From positions 868,001 through 932,000 of the forward strand of contig NZ_CP109598.1 of the NCBI RefSeq assembly GCF_036327775.1: a DNA stretch of 64,000 bases, read 5' to 3'. Positions 8,215 to 18,790 of the stretch are shown piece after piece. The notes beneath the pieces were generated by a model. That model saw only the letters and a program-made list of their open reading frames with translations. It did not search any database and was not told the DNA's origin. The position numbers and the translations under genes were made by a program. Source of the DNA: Streptomyces sp. NBC_01498 (lineage in GTDB: Bacteria > Actinomycetota > Actinomycetes > Streptomycetales > Streptomycetaceae). Position 1 is the first letter of the stretch, and every line of letters begins with the position of its first letter.

Positions 8215-8826
8215 CGCGCGGGGCGCGGCGGGGGCCGGGTGAGGGCGCAGGGTTACGGCGCGGACCGGGCCGATCCCCGCAGGAGGGGCGGGCCCGGTGG
8301 CGGGCGCGGACCGCGCGAGCGCACCTGGTGCGCCGGGGGCTGGATTACGGCGCGGGCCGGGCTCCACGCGAGCGGCGGGCCCGCGCATACGGCGGGTCGG
8401 CCGGGTGCCTGTGCAGGCTCCGTAGGAGAGGGCAACTCCCGGGCGGGCAAACGGAGTCGGGGTGGTGACCGTCACCGGTGGGCAAGTCCCCGGCGACCCG
8501 CGCAGCCCCGCACGATCGGCCGTCGACGGGGTCAAGCGCGCGTACGCGGGGCGACGCAGGCGCTCGGCGGTCACACCGGCCAACCACAGGTACGCGGCGC
8601 GGGCGCAGGGAGATCCCGTGCTCCCGGCGGTCACGCCGGGACGGGCGCACGTACGCGGGGCGTGCGGGGGTCCGGTGGTCACGTCGGCCAACACACAGGC
8701 ACGCGGTCCGGACGCAAGGAACCCGGCGGCGGTCACGCCGCGACCGGCGCACGTACGCGGGGCGGACCGGCGGCCGGTTCGCCCCGCGTACGCGGCGGTG
8801 TCAGGACACGAGGGTCGGCCGCCGGG
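8215..8826. repeat. non-coding region with ~105-bp degenerate tandem repeats
   Basis: No gene is supported between the ROK gene and xylA. The right half (about 8536-8770) holds about three imperfect copies of a roughly 105-bp unit: GCGCRCGTACGCGGGG begins at 8536, 8645 and 8747, and each unit also carries GGTCAC, a CCGGCCAAC-ACAGG block and TACGCGG. The left half has a looser repeat (TTACGGCGCGGRCCGGGC at ~8250 and ~8342) and a copy of the ROK gene's 3' end. No promoter or terminator is obvious. Confidence 0.6.
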
Positions 8827-9996
8827 TCAGCGGGCGCCCAGGAGGTGGTCCATGGCGAGCTGGTCGAGCTGCTCGAAGGCCATGCCCCGGCTCGCCGCCG
8901 CGGCCACGTCGAAGTCCTCGTACGCGCCCCGGTCGGCCAGCAGACCGGCCACCCCGTCGGCGGCGGTCGGGAGCGCCAGCTCGTCCAGGCGTGCGGCGCG
9001 CAGCGCCTCCTGGACCAGCGGGTCCGCGCGGAACGACGCGGCCCGCTCCTTGAGGATCAGGTAGTTGCGCATGCAGCCCGCGGCGGACGCCCACACCCCG
9101 TCGAAGTCCTCGGTGCGCGGCGGCTTGAAGTCGAAGTGCCGCGAACCGTCCCAGCCCGCCGTCTCCAGCAGGTCCACCAGCCAGAACGCGGCGCGCAGGT
9201 CGCCGGCGCCGAAGCGCAGGTCCTGGTCGTAGCGCGTGCCGTGCTGGCCGTTGAGGTCGATGTGGTAGAGCTTGCCCGCCCACAGGGCCTGCGCGATGGC
9301 GTGCGGGAAGTTCAGCCCGGCCATCTGCTCGTGCCCGGTCTCGGGGTTGACCCCGTACAGCTCGGGCCGCTCCAGGCGCTCGATGAAGGCGAGCGCGTGG
9401 CCGACGGTCGGCAGCAGGATGTCGCCGCGCGGCTCGTTCGGCTTGGGCTCGATGGCGAACTTGATGTCGTAGCCCTGCTCCACGACGTACTGGCCGAGCA
9501 GGTCGAAGCCCTCCTTCATCCGGTCCAGCGCGAGGCGCACGTCCTTCGCCCCGCCGGACTCGGCGCCCTCCCGGCCGCCCCAGGCGACGAACTTCTTGGC
9601 GCCCAGTTCGGCGGCCAGGTCCAGGTTGCGCAGCGTCTTGCGCAGGGCGAAGCGGCGCACGTCGCGGTCGTTCGCGGTGAAGCCGCCATCCTTGAAGACG
9701 GGGTGGGTGAAGAGGTTGGTGGTCACCATCGGCACGACGAGCCCGGTGGCGTCCAGCGCCTGCCGGAAGCGCTTGATGTGCGCCTCGCGCTCGGCGTCGG
9801 ACGACCCGAACGGGATCAGGTCGTCGTCGTGGAAGGTCACTCCGTACGCGCCCAGTTCGGCGAGGTGCTGCACGGACTCGGTGGGGTCGAGCGCCGGGCG
9901 CGTCGCGTCCCCGAAGGGGTCCCTGCCTTGCCAGCCGACCGTCCACAGACCGAAGCTGAACTTGTCCTCGGGGGTGGGAGTGAAGCGTTCCGTCAT
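8827..9996 (-). CDS. xylA: xylose isomerase
   Basis: 389 aa, the usual length of actinobacterial (short, class I) enzymes. It converts D-xylose to D-xylulose and also isomerises glucose. Metal and catalytic motifs are intact: [12 protein letters not shown] (catalytic His), [13 protein letters not shown] (two metal-binding acids), [14 protein letters not shown] (metal His) and [22 protein letters not shown] (Asp ligands and lysine-adjacent segment). The ATG at 9996 gives [22 protein letters not shown], which matches the canonical N-terminus. It is transcribed divergently from xylB with a ~250-bp regulatory gap. Confidence 0.97.
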   Translation of the reverse strand: MTERFTPTPEDKFSFGLWTVGWQGRDPFGDATRPALDPTESVQHLAELGAYGVTFHDDDLIPFGSSDAEREAHIKRFRQALDATGLVVPMVTTNLFTHPVFKDGGFTANDRDVRRFALRKTLRNLDLAAELGAKKFVAWGGREGAESGGAKDVRLALDRMKEGFDLLGQYVVEQGYDIKFAIEPKPNEPRGDILLPTVGHALAFIERLERPELYGVNPETGHEQMAGLNFPHAIAQALWAGKLYHIDLNGQHGTRYDQDLRFGAGDLRAAFWLVDLLETAGWDGSRHFDFKPPRTEDFDGVWASAAGCMRNYLILKERAASFRADPLVQEALRAARLDELALPTAADGVAGLLADRGAYEDFDVAAAASRGMAFEQLDQLAMDHLLGAR

Positions 9997-10249
9997 AATC
10001 TCTGGCCGCCTTCGATACCTCAGGTCCGGCAGGTGCAGACCTTTTTGTTTCCTGACATGACTAATAATGCACCTCAGGGTGGGCACGGAAAAGACCCCGC
10101 GTTCGCCGAACAGCGCCCGGAGTCACAAACACCGCCCAGAGCAAGCAAATGACGTCAGGCACTGCCGGATGCACGACAACATCACGTAATTTGTTGGCTT
10201 GCGGTCCAAATGCCGCCGCGAGCCCCGGAAACCAGGAAGAGGTACGAGC
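9997..10249. promoter_or_regulatory. xylA-xylB divergent promoter region, candidate ROK operator
   Basis: This AT-richer gap separates the divergent xylA and xylB starts. GCAAGCAAAT at 10141-10150 is mirrored by ATTTGTTGGCTTGC ending at 10202, an imperfect inverted arrangement suitable for a looping or tandem repressor site. Another AT-rich stretch, CTTTTTGTTTCCTGACATG around 10040-10060, lies upstream of xylA. The xylB ribosome-binding site AGGAAGAGG is just before its GTG. No experimentally known motif was recognised, so the operator is a guess from symmetry and position. Confidence 0.4.
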
Positions 10250-11725
10250 GTGCCGCACAGCCAGGTGGTCATCGGCGTCGACAGCTCCACGCAGTCGACC
10301 AAAGCCGCGTTCACGGACGCGGCGACCGGACGGCTGCTCGCCGTCGGGCGCGCCCCGCACCGGGTGACGGGTGAGGCCGGGGCGCGGGAGACCGACCCCG
10401 AGGTGTGGTGGCAGGCGCTGCGCGAGGCCGTCGCCCAGGGGCTCAAGGAGTCCGGTGTGCCGGCGTCCGCCGTCACCGGCATCGCGGTCGCCGGGCAGCA
10501 GCACGGCCTGGTGGTGCTCGACGCCGCCGGGAAGCCGCTGCGGCCCGCCCTGCTGTGGAACGACACCCGCTCCGCGCCGCAGGCCGCCGCGCTCACGGAG
10601 GCGCTCGGCGGGCCCGGCGCGTGGCTCGCCCGGACGGGTTCGGTGCCCGTCGCGTCGATGACGGCGGCGAAGTGGCAGTGGCTCCGTGAGAACGACCCCG
10701 CCTCCGCCGACGCGGCGGCGGCCGTCCGGCTGCCCCACGACTTCCTCACCGAACGTCTCGCGGGCACGGCCGCGACCGACCCCGGCGACGCCTCCGGCAC
10801 CTGCTGGTACTCCACCGCGACCGGCGCGTACGACCCCGAACTCCTCGCGCTCGTCGGCCTCGACGCGTCGCTGCTGCCCGCCGTCGCCCCGACCGGCGGG
10901 GCGCGCGTCGGCTCGCTCACCGCCGCGGCGGCCGAACAGCTCGGGCTGCCCGCCGGTATCGCGGTGGCCGCCGGGACCGGCGACAACATGAGCGCCGCCG
11001 TCGGTCTCGGCCTCGGCGGGGCCGGGCTGCTGGACCACCCCGTGCTGAGCCTCGGCACGTCGGGCACGGTCTTCGCCGCCACCCGCACCCGGCCCGCGTC
11101 GCCGGCGCTGTCCGGTTTCGCGGCGGCCGACGGCACGTTCCTGCCGCTCGGCTGCACCCTGAACTGCACGCTGGCCGTCGACAAGGTCGCCCAGCTGCTG
11201 GGGCTCGACCGGGAGGACACGGCGCCCGGCGGCGAGGCGGTGCTGCTGCCGTACCTGGACGGCGAGCGCACCCCGGACCTGCCGACCGCCGCCGGTCTGC
11301 TGACGGGCCTGCGGCACGACACGACGCCCCAGCAGTTGCTCGGGGCGGCGTACGAGGGGGCCGCGTACACGGTCCTGCGCGCCCTCGACGAGGTCCTGCG
11401 CGCCTGCGGCCTCGACCCGGCGGACCCGGCGGTGGCGGACCGGCCGCTGCGGCTGGTGGGCGGCGGCGCCCAGGGCCGTACGTGGGTGGAGACCGTACAG
11501 CGGCTGTCGGGGCGGCCGGTGATCGTGCCGGAGAGCGGCGAACTGGTCGCGCTGGGCGCGGCGGCTCTCGCGGCCTCGGCCGCGACCGGAGAGGACCCGG
11601 TGGCGGTCGCCGCGTCCTGGAAGACCGGCGACGGGCCCGAACTCCCGCCCGTCGCACGGGACATGGAGACCTGGGAGCGGATCGGCGGCACGCTGGACCG
11701 GGCGGCGCCGAGCCTGCTCTCGTAA
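10250..11725 (+). CDS. xylB: xylulokinase
   Basis: 491 aa FGGY-family kinase that phosphorylates D-xylulose for the pentose-phosphate pathway. The N-terminal phosphate loop is VIGVDSSTQSTKAAF. The substrate region has GQQHGLVVLD and LLWNDTRS. The C-terminal domain has SLGTSGTVFA, the DGERTPDLP segment, and LVGGGAQGRTWVETVQ near the nucleotide site. The GTG at 10250 was chosen because AGGAAGAGG precedes it and MPHSQVVIGVD begins the fold; the frame upstream is open by chance. Divergent from xylA and presumably under the ROK repressor at 6976. Confidence 0.95.
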   Translation: MPHSQVVIGVDSSTQSTKAAFTDAATGRLLAVGRAPHRVTGEAGARETDPEVWWQALREAVAQGLKESGVPASAVTGIAVAGQQHGLVVLDAAGKPLRPALLWNDTRSAPQAAALTEALGGPGAWLARTGSVPVASMTAAKWQWLRENDPASADAAAAVRLPHDFLTERLAGTAATDPGDASGTCWYSTATGAYDPELLALVGLDASLLPAVAPTGGARVGSLTAAAAEQLGLPAGIAVAAGTGDNMSAAVGLGLGGAGLLDHPVLSLGTSGTVFAATRTRPASPALSGFAAADGTFLPLGCTLNCTLAVDKVAQLLGLDREDTAPGGEAVLLPYLDGERTPDLPTAAGLLTGLRHDTTPQQLLGAAYEGAAYTVLRALDEVLRACGLDPADPAVADRPLRLVGGGAQGRTWVETVQRLSGRPVIVPESGELVALGAAALAASAATGEDPVAVAASWKTGDGPELPPVARDMETWERIGGTLDRAAPSLLS

Positions 11726-12139
11726 CCGCCTTCCGCACGGCGGCTGTTGGGGCGGCGGGGACGGGTGGACCCGGGCGTACGCACACGCCGGGCCCGCGCC
11801 CGGCCGCCCCGGGGCACACCCCCCGAGGCGCCGACGCGTTGACCCGCCCGCCTCTTGACGATCCGTCAGCGGGCCTCGCTCCTCCGGTTCGCGCGGTCCG
11901 TCGCGGCGGAGTCGGGACGCGACACCCCGTGTCCGGCGCACGTACGACGACGCGCTCGCCGGGGCACTGTCCGACGCGGCGAGGACGTGCGGCGGCTGCC
12001 CCTGGTCCGCGGCGAGGCCGACCTCTTCACGGAGCGGCGGAACCCGACCCGCCGAACCGCAGACGCGCGGACCCGGGGTCCGGGCCTCGCCGATACGGCG
12101 CCCCGCCCCCGCCCGCCTCTCGACGATCCGGGCGACCGC
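11726..12139. other. intergenic gap without recognisable gene
   Basis: It lies between the convergent ends of xylB and a LysR gene. Reading frames are open only because of high GC, and none resembles a protein family. A short direct repeat, CGCCCGCCTCTYGACGATCC, occurs near 11848 and 12111. No clear hairpin terminator was identified. Confidence 0.5.
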
Positions 12140-13054
12140 TCAGCCCGTCGTCAGCCCCGACGCCGACTCCGTCAGCGCGTCCAGCACCGGACGGATCAGC
12201 GGGTGGCGGTCCGCGCCCCGGCGGACCGCCGCGAAGACCCGGCGGGTGGCGGGCGGCCCGGACACCGGGCGTACCACCGTGCCCTTCAGTTCCATCCCGC
12301 GCAGCGCGGAGCGCGGTACGAGGGCCACCCCCGCGCCGGCGCCCGCCAGCGCGACCACCGCGCGGAAGTCGTCCGAGGAGTGCGCCAGGCGCGGTTCGAA
12401 GCCCGCCGTCTCGCAGGCCAGCCGCATCACCTCGTGGCACGGGTTGCCCGGGTAGGGGCTGATCCAGTCGCTGTCCGCCAGCTCCGCGAGGGGCACCTCG
12501 GTCGCGTGGCAGAGCCGGTGGCCCTCGGGCAGGACCGCGTCGAAGGGCTCGGCGTACAGCGGGACGCGCGACAGGCGCGGGTCGTCCTCGGTGGGCGCGC
12601 CCCGGTACTCGACGGCCAGCGCGACGTCCGCCCGCCCGTCCAGCAGCAGGGGCAGGCTCGCGTCGCCCTCGGAGTCCCGGACGCGGACCCGGATGCCCGG
12701 GTGCCGCCGGGCCAGCTCCGCGATGGCCGGGGCCAGCACCTCGGCGATCCCGGTGGCGAACGCGGCTACCGTCACCTCACCGGCCGTCCCGCCCGCGTAC
12801 GCCGCCAGCTCCGCCTCGGCCCGTTCGAGCTGGGCGAGCACCTCGTGGGCGTGTGTGAGCAGGATCTCCCCGGCGGCCGTCAGCCGTACGCCCCTGCCGC
12901 TGCGGGTCAGCAGGGTGTGCCCGGTCTCCTGCTCCAGCGCGGCGAGCTGCTGGGAGACGGCGGACGGGGTGAGATACAGGGCCGCCGCCGCGGCGGTCAC
13001 CGTACGGTGGTCCGCCACGGCTCGCAGGACACGCAGCCGCCGGGGGTCGATCAT
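12140..13054 (-). CDS. LysR-family transcriptional regulator
   Basis: 304 aa. The N-terminal winged HTH is typical (LRVLRAVADHRTVTAAAAAL, then YLTPSAVSQQLAALEQETG), followed by the two-lobed LysR effector domain beginning at about residue 90 (GEVTVAAFATGIAEVLAPAI). The ATG at 13054 gives MIDPRRLRVLRAV, the classical start. It is downstream of tdh and kbl on the same strand with a 200-bp gap, so it may control threonine/glycine metabolism, but a LysR regulator is usually divergent from its target and no such arrangement exists here. Its effector is unknown. Confidence 0.88.
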   Translation of the reverse strand: MIDPRRLRVLRAVADHRTVTAAAAALYLTPSAVSQQLAALEQETGHTLLTRSGRGVRLTAAGEILLTHAHEVLAQLERAEAELAAYAGGTAGEVTVAAFATGIAEVLAPAIAELARRHPGIRVRVRDSEGDASLPLLLDGRADVALAVEYRGAPTEDDPRLSRVPLYAEPFDAVLPEGHRLCHATEVPLAELADSDWISPYPGNPCHEVMRLACETAGFEPRLAHSSDDFRAVVALAGAGAGVALVPRSALRGMELKGTVVRPVSGPPATRRVFAAVRRGADRHPLIRPVLDALTESASGLTTG

Positions 13055-13254
13055 CCGCCCATGGTGCCAGGTCACGACGGCTCCGGGCGTGGCGCCCGTC
13101 CCTGGTCACGGCCCCGGCCCGGATGATCCGGCGCCCGCTCCCCGGCCGCGACCCGTCCCCTGCCGCCGACGCCGGGCCCCGGCCGCGGCCCCGAACCCCG
13201 ACGCCGGGCCCCGGCCCCGAACCTGGACGCCCGGCCCCGTCGAGGCCCGCCCGG

Positions 13255-14436
<1,182 letters not shown>

Positions 14437-14532
14437 GCGGGGCTCCCGATCGGAAGTGGGCGGTGCGGGCGAGGGGATGCGCGAGCGGGCCGGGGTCCCC
14501 GGCGGGTCCGGGGCCGGGCCCGGTCGCCGGGG

Positions 14533-15564
14533 TCAGGCCCAGTTGAGGATGACCTTGCCGCCGGTGGCCGTGGCCGCCTCGTCGAAGGCGGCGTCGAAGT
14601 CCTCGTAGCCGTAGCTGCCGGTGATGACGGGCGAGAGGTCGAGACCGCCTTCGAGCAGCACGGTCATCGCGTACCAGGTCTCGTACATCTCCCGGCCGTA
14701 GATGCCCTTCACCGTGATCATCGAGGTCACGATCTTCGCCCAGTCGACGGCGAACTCGGCGGCGGGCAGTCCCAGCATGGCGATCCGGCCGCCGTGCGTC
14801 ATGTTGTCGACCATGTCGCGCATCGCCTCCGGGCGGCCGGACATCTCCAGCCCGATGTCGAAGCCCTCCTTGAGGCCGAGCCGCCGCTGTGCCTCGGCGA
14901 TGCCGGTGCCGGGGGCCGAGACGTCGAGCGCGAGTGTGGCGCCGACCTTGCGGGCGATCGCGAGGCGTTCGGGGCTGACGTCCGTGATGGCGACGCTGCG
15001 GGCGCCGGCGTGCCGGGCGACGGCCGCCGCCATGATGCCGATCGGGCCCGCGCCGGTGATCAGTACGTCCTCGCCGACGAGGGGGAAGGTGAGCGCGGTG
15101 TGCACGGCGTTGCCGAACGGGTCGAAGATGGCCGCGATGTCGAGGTCCACGGGCGAGCGGTGGACCCAGACGTTGGACGCGGGCAGCGCGACGTACTCGG
15201 CGAAGGCACCGTCCCGGCCGACACCGAGGCCGACGGTGCTGCGGCACAGGTGCCTGCGCCCGGCAAGACAGTTGCGACATTTGCCGCAGACCAGATGGCC
15301 TTCGCCGCTGACGAGGTCGCCGACGGCGATGTCCTGGACATCGGCGCCGACGGACGCGACCTCGCCGACGAACTCGTGGCCCAGCACGCGCGGGGCCTGG
15401 ACCGCCTGTTGGGCCCAGCCGTCCCAGGCGCGGATGTGCAGGTCGGTACCGCAGATACCGGTACGAAGCACCTTGATGAGGACGTCTCCGGGGCCGGTCT
15501 CCGGCTCGGGCACGTCGGTGAGCCGGAGCCCCGGCTCTGCCGTCAGTTTCACAAGTGCCTTCAT
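14533..15564 (-). CDS. tdh: L-threonine 3-dehydrogenase
   Basis: 343 aa zinc-dependent medium-chain dehydrogenase that oxidises threonine with NAD to 2-amino-3-oxobutanoate. Catalytic zinc ligands are in GICGTDLHI and GHEFVGEV. The structural zinc loop is [15 protein letters not shown], and the NAD-binding Rossmann motif is [20 protein letters not shown]. The start at 15564 ([13 protein letters not shown]) matches E. coli Tdh. A 274-bp gap separates it from the divergent sigma/CAP fusion gene and must hold both promoters; no specific box was recognised. Confidence 0.95.
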   Translation of the reverse strand: MKALVKLTAEPGLRLTDVPEPETGPGDVLIKVLRTGICGTDLHIRAWDGWAQQAVQAPRVLGHEFVGEVASVGADVQDIAVGDLVSGEGHLVCGKCRNCLAGRRHLCRSTVGLGVGRDGAFAEYVALPASNVWVHRSPVDLDIAAIFDPFGNAVHTALTFPLVGEDVLITGAGPIGIMAAAVARHAGARSVAITDVSPERLAIARKVGATLALDVSAPGTGIAEAQRRLGLKEGFDIGLEMSGRPEAMRDMVDNMTHGGRIAMLGLPAAEFAVDWAKIVTSMITVKGIYGREMYETWYAMTVLLEGGLDLSPVITGSYGYEDFDAAFDEAATATGGKVILNWA

Positions 15565-15838
15565 CGGGGCGGCTCCAGGTGGTGCGGGTGGTGCGGGGCG
15601 GTTCAGATGATGCTGAGCGACAGCGGCACCAATCTGCCGCCGACGCGACCGCGCGGTCCATCGAGGTTTTCTTAAGCGGGTCGACAGCGGAGCTTCACGC
15701 CGCACAGAATCAGACACACGGCCGGATATGAATTAGCCCACGTGTACGGTGCCAGGTGGGCCGTCCGGGGGGTGGGGCAGCGTTCTTCCCCTTACGATGC
15801 GGTGGCCACCGCCGGCGCACGAGTGGGAGTGAATCAGC

Positions 15839-17407
15839 GTGAGCAGTCCGTTCAAGGCCGCAGTGGTCAAGGCGGCGCAGACCGGGGACGAGCGGGCCAG
15901 GGACCAACTCGGCCGCGAATGCCTGCCGCTGGTCCAGCAGCTCGTCGGCCACGCGCTGTACGGCCACCCCCAGGCGCCCGCCCTGGCGCGGCAGGCGGTG
16001 CGCGACGCCCTCGACGGGCTCGGCACGCTGCGCCGCCCGGCCGACTTCCGTACGTATCTGGTGACCACCGCGGTCGCCCGGATCCGTGAGCACGCCGACT
16101 ACGTGTACGACCCCCTCCTCGCCCGCCCCGACGTCGACTTCGTCGATGTGATGATCAGCCGTCTGGGGCTCACCGGCCAGCACCGGGAGGTCGCCGAGGC
16201 CACCCGCTGGGTCGACCGGGAACACCAGATCCTGGTGCCGCTGTGGTGGCTGGAGGCCGCCGGGGAACTCACCCGGCCCGAGGTCGCCACCGCCCTGGCC
16301 GCCAACTCCGCGCAGGTGGCGGCGCGTGTCGAGCGGCTGGAGTTCGAACTGGACACCGCCCGCCTGGTGGTCCGCGCCCTGGTGGCCGATCCGCCCTGTG
16401 TCCTCCTGGAGCAGTTGGTGGGCGGCTGGGACGGCGGTCCTTCCCCGCTCTGGCGGGAGCGAATAGCCGGGCACATCTACGACTGCACGGTCTGCCCCGG
16501 GCGCGCGACAGGGCTCGAACACGCGGACGTTCTCGTCGCCGGTCTGCCGCTGGTGCCGGTCGGCGACCGGCGGGCCCCGGCCCCGGCGGCCTACGCGTCC
16601 GCGGACGCCGGCGGCGGGGACCGCACGCGGGCCCGGGACGGACGGCGCCGGGAACGGCGGGCGGGACGGCGGCGCGCCATCACCGTGACAGCCGCGGTCG
16701 CCGCGCTGCTCGCCGCCGCCGGCGCCACCCAGTACGTGGCCGGCGACCGCGACGAGGACGAGTCCCGTGCCTCCTCCTCCGCCTCTGTCGAACCGGAGAC
16801 ACTGGAGCCCAAGTCGGCGGCGGACCGGCCGTCGAAGTCCACGAGCCCCTCCCCCTCGCCGAGCGGCGCGAGCCCGTCACCCTCGAAGAGCCCCTCGCCG
16901 TCCAAGAAGGCGTCGGCCAAGCCCACCAAGGCCGCGTCCGCCCCGCGCCCCTCCACCGCCGACCCCGACCCGAAGCCCGATCCCACCCCGCCCGCGGACG
17001 ACCCCCAGCCCGGCGGCGGGGGCGGCGGCTTCGCGGAACAGGTCACCGCCCTGGTCAACTCCGAGCGCGCCGAGGCGGGTTGCGACCCGGTGAGCGCCAA
17101 CGCGCAGCTCCAGACGGCCGCGTCGCGGCACTCCCAGGACATGGCGGCCAGGGACTACTTCGACCACACCAGCCCGGACGGCACCGACCCCGGCGACCGC
17201 ATCACGGCGGCGGGCTACCGGTGGACCACCTACGGCGAGAACATCGCGCGGGGCCAGCAGACCCCCGCGCAGGTGATGGAGGGCTGGATGAACAGCCCCG
17301 GGCACCGCGCCAACATCCTCAACTGCGCGTTCAAGGAGCTCGGTGTGGGCATCCACGACGCCTCCGGCGGACCGTGGTGGACCCAGGCGTTCGGCGCGCG
17401 AAGCTGA
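15839..17407 (+). CDS. sigma-like / zinc-finger / TM / CAP-domain fusion protein
   Basis: 522 aa. The cytoplasmic N-terminal ~195 residues resemble a degenerate sigma-70/ECF fold (QTGDERARDQLGRECLP, later HREVAEATRWVDREHQILVPLWWLEAAGELTRPEVATAL). Next is an anti-sigma-like zinc motif, HIYDCTVC (H212, C216, C219). A basic stretch leads into one transmembrane helix (about 280-300: ITVTAAVAALLAAAGATQYV), then a Ser/Pro/Lys-rich wall-spanning linker of about 90 residues. The extracellular C-terminal ~125 residues are a CAP/SCP domain with HSQDMAARDYFDHTSPDG and GHRANILNCAFKELGVG. So a sigma-like module, a ZAS-like finger and a secreted CAP domain are on one polypeptide. The CAP part may bind lipids or act as a protease; its role is unknown. 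GTG start at 15839. Confidence 0.85.
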   Translation: MSSPFKAAVVKAAQTGDERARDQLGRECLPLVQQLVGHALYGHPQAPALARQAVRDALDGLGTLRRPADFRTYLVTTAVARIREHADYVYDPLLARPDVDFVDVMISRLGLTGQHREVAEATRWVDREHQILVPLWWLEAAGELTRPEVATALAANSAQVAARVERLEFELDTARLVVRALVADPPCVLLEQLVGGWDGGPSPLWRERIAGHIYDCTVCPGRATGLEHADVLVAGLPLVPVGDRRAPAPAAYASADAGGGDRTRARDGRRRERRAGRRRAITVTAAVAALLAAAGATQYVAGDRDEDESRASSSASVEPETLEPKSAADRPSKSTSPSPSPSGASPSPSKSPSPSKKASAKPTKAASAPRPSTADPDPKPDPTPPADDPQPGGGGGGFAEQVTALVNSERAEAGCDPVSANAQLQTAASRHSQDMAARDYFDHTSPDGTDPGDRITAAGYRWTTYGENIARGQQTPAQVMEGWMNSPGHRANILNCAFKELGVGIHDASGGPWWTQAFGARS

Positions 17408-17509
17408 CGGCACCGGTACGAGGGGGCGAGGGGGGCGACGGTCTGACCCCGCACCGCCCCGTACCCTCCGTACCGGACATCCGCCGAACCAGCGCCCGGG
17501 AGGCCGGTC

Positions 17510-18685
17510 ATGATGTGCGCCGAGGAACAGGCCCTGGCCGCCCGGCAGTTACCGGCCGTGCCCTTCTACTGTCCGCTGGCACCGGCCGCACATCCCGGCG
17601 CCGGCGTCCTCAACGACCGCACCGTCGCCTGGATGCTGCGCCAGAACCTCGACACCGACGAGCGGCAGCGCAGCCGGCTGACCCTCTGCGACTTCGGCGG
17701 ACTGACCGCCGCGACCATGCCGTACGGGACGCTCGAACCCCTCACCCTCATGGCCAAGTTCCACGCCGTGCTCTTCTCGCTCGACGACGGCCTGTGCGAC
17801 GAGACCGGCGCCTCGGCGGACCTGATGGCCCAGGAGACCTCCCGTATCCTCCGCGCCGTCGAGGCCCCGGCCGCCCACTCCGGAGCCGACTCCCCGCACA
17901 CCGCCTCGCTGCGCGCCCTGCGGACCGAACTGGAGCGGTACGCCTCTCCCCAGCAGATCCGCCGCTGGACGGAGTCGCTGCGGGTCTACACGTCCGGTCT
18001 GGTGTGGGAGGCGTCCTGGCGCCGGAGCGCCGGGCTGCCCTCGCTCGACGACTACGTCACCCTGTGGATGCGGGCGATAGGGATGGCACCGTCCACGGCG
18101 ATGATCGAGATCGTCGGCGGATTCACCGTACGGGACGAGGAGTTGTCCGACCCGCGCGTCCAGGCGCTCACCGAGACCGCCTGGACACTGGTCGGTTGGG
18201 ACAACGACCTGTACTCCCGCAACAAGGAGCTGCTGCGGGCGGGCGACGACCTCAACCTGATCGACGTGCTCTGCCAGGAGCTGGGCTGCGAGCCGCGCGA
18301 GGCGCAGGTCCGCGCGGTGGCGATGCGGGACCGCGTGATGGTGCTGCACAGTCGGCTCCGCGCGCAGGTACTCGCCGACGCCGGGGACGAACTGCGCGCG
18401 TACGTCGAGGGGTTGGGGCAGTTCGTCCGGGGCCATCTGGACTGGGCCTCGGCCTGCCCCCGCTACTCGGCGGGCGCGGGACCGGCGGCGCGGCCGGGCG
18501 GCTGGTGGAAGCGGCACCCCTCCGACGCCGGTACGGAACCGCTGCCGATCCCGACGATCTCCTGGTGGTGGGAGCAGTTGGACACCACCCGCCGGACGCG
18601 CGGCCCCGCCGCGTCCACGGCGGTGCCCGTCACCGCCCCACGCCCGCGCCGCCGGGAGCCTCTCCCCCACGGCACCGCGCGCTGA
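17510..18685 (+). CDS. class I terpene synthase (cyclase)
   Basis: 391 aa. It should ionise a prenyl diphosphate and cyclise it; product not predictable. The first metal motif is DDGLCDE (residues 92-98), a variant of DDxxD. The second is the NSE triad NDLYSRNKE (232-240), and the conserved Arg-Tyr pair CPRYS is at 318-319. A proline-rich C-terminal tail contains TEPLPIPTISWWWEQL. The ATG at 17510 follows GGGAGG with suitable spacing; an ATG one codon later is equivalent. No cyclic-nucleotide regulator, methyltransferase or P450 is adjacent, so it does not look like a geosmin or 2-methylisoborneol locus. It converges with the lipoprotein gene. Confidence 0.92.
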   Translation: MMCAEEQALAARQLPAVPFYCPLAPAAHPGAGVLNDRTVAWMLRQNLDTDERQRSRLTLCDFGGLTAATMPYGTLEPLTLMAKFHAVLFSLDDGLCDETGASADLMAQETSRILRAVEAPAAHSGADSPHTASLRALRTELERYASPQQIRRWTESLRVYTSGLVWEASWRRSAGLPSLDDYVTLWMRAIGMAPSTAMIEIVGGFTVRDEELSDPRVQALTETAWTLVGWDNDLYSRNKELLRAGDDLNLIDVLCQELGCEPREAQVRAVAMRDRVMVLHSRLRAQVLADAGDELRAYVEGLGQFVRGHLDWASACPRYSAGAGPAARPGGWWKRHPSDAGTEPLPIPTISWWWEQLDTTRRTRGPAASTAVPVTAPRPRRREPLPHGTAR

Positions 18686-18742
18686 GGCCGCCGGAGCCCG
18701 GTACGGGCCGGACGGAGACCGGGCTTCCGGAGCGGACTCACC

Positions 18743-18790
18743 CGAACGGGTGGGCTCACGTGAACGGGTGGGTCTACGCAAACGGGTGGG
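18743..18790 (-). repeat. 18-bp tandem repeat duplicating a gene 3' end
   Basis: Three units of about 18 bp each carry AACGGGTGGG (near 18745, 18763 and 18781). On the minus strand they duplicate the end of the lipoprotein gene (codons for AHPFA), which lies in the last unit and spills past its stop codon. The other two copies fill the short gap before the terpene synthase stop. Confidence 0.65.

Noticed and set aside
8536..8770. CRISPR array
   Set aside because: The repeats are ~105 bp, degenerate and without regular unique spacers; no cas genes are nearby.
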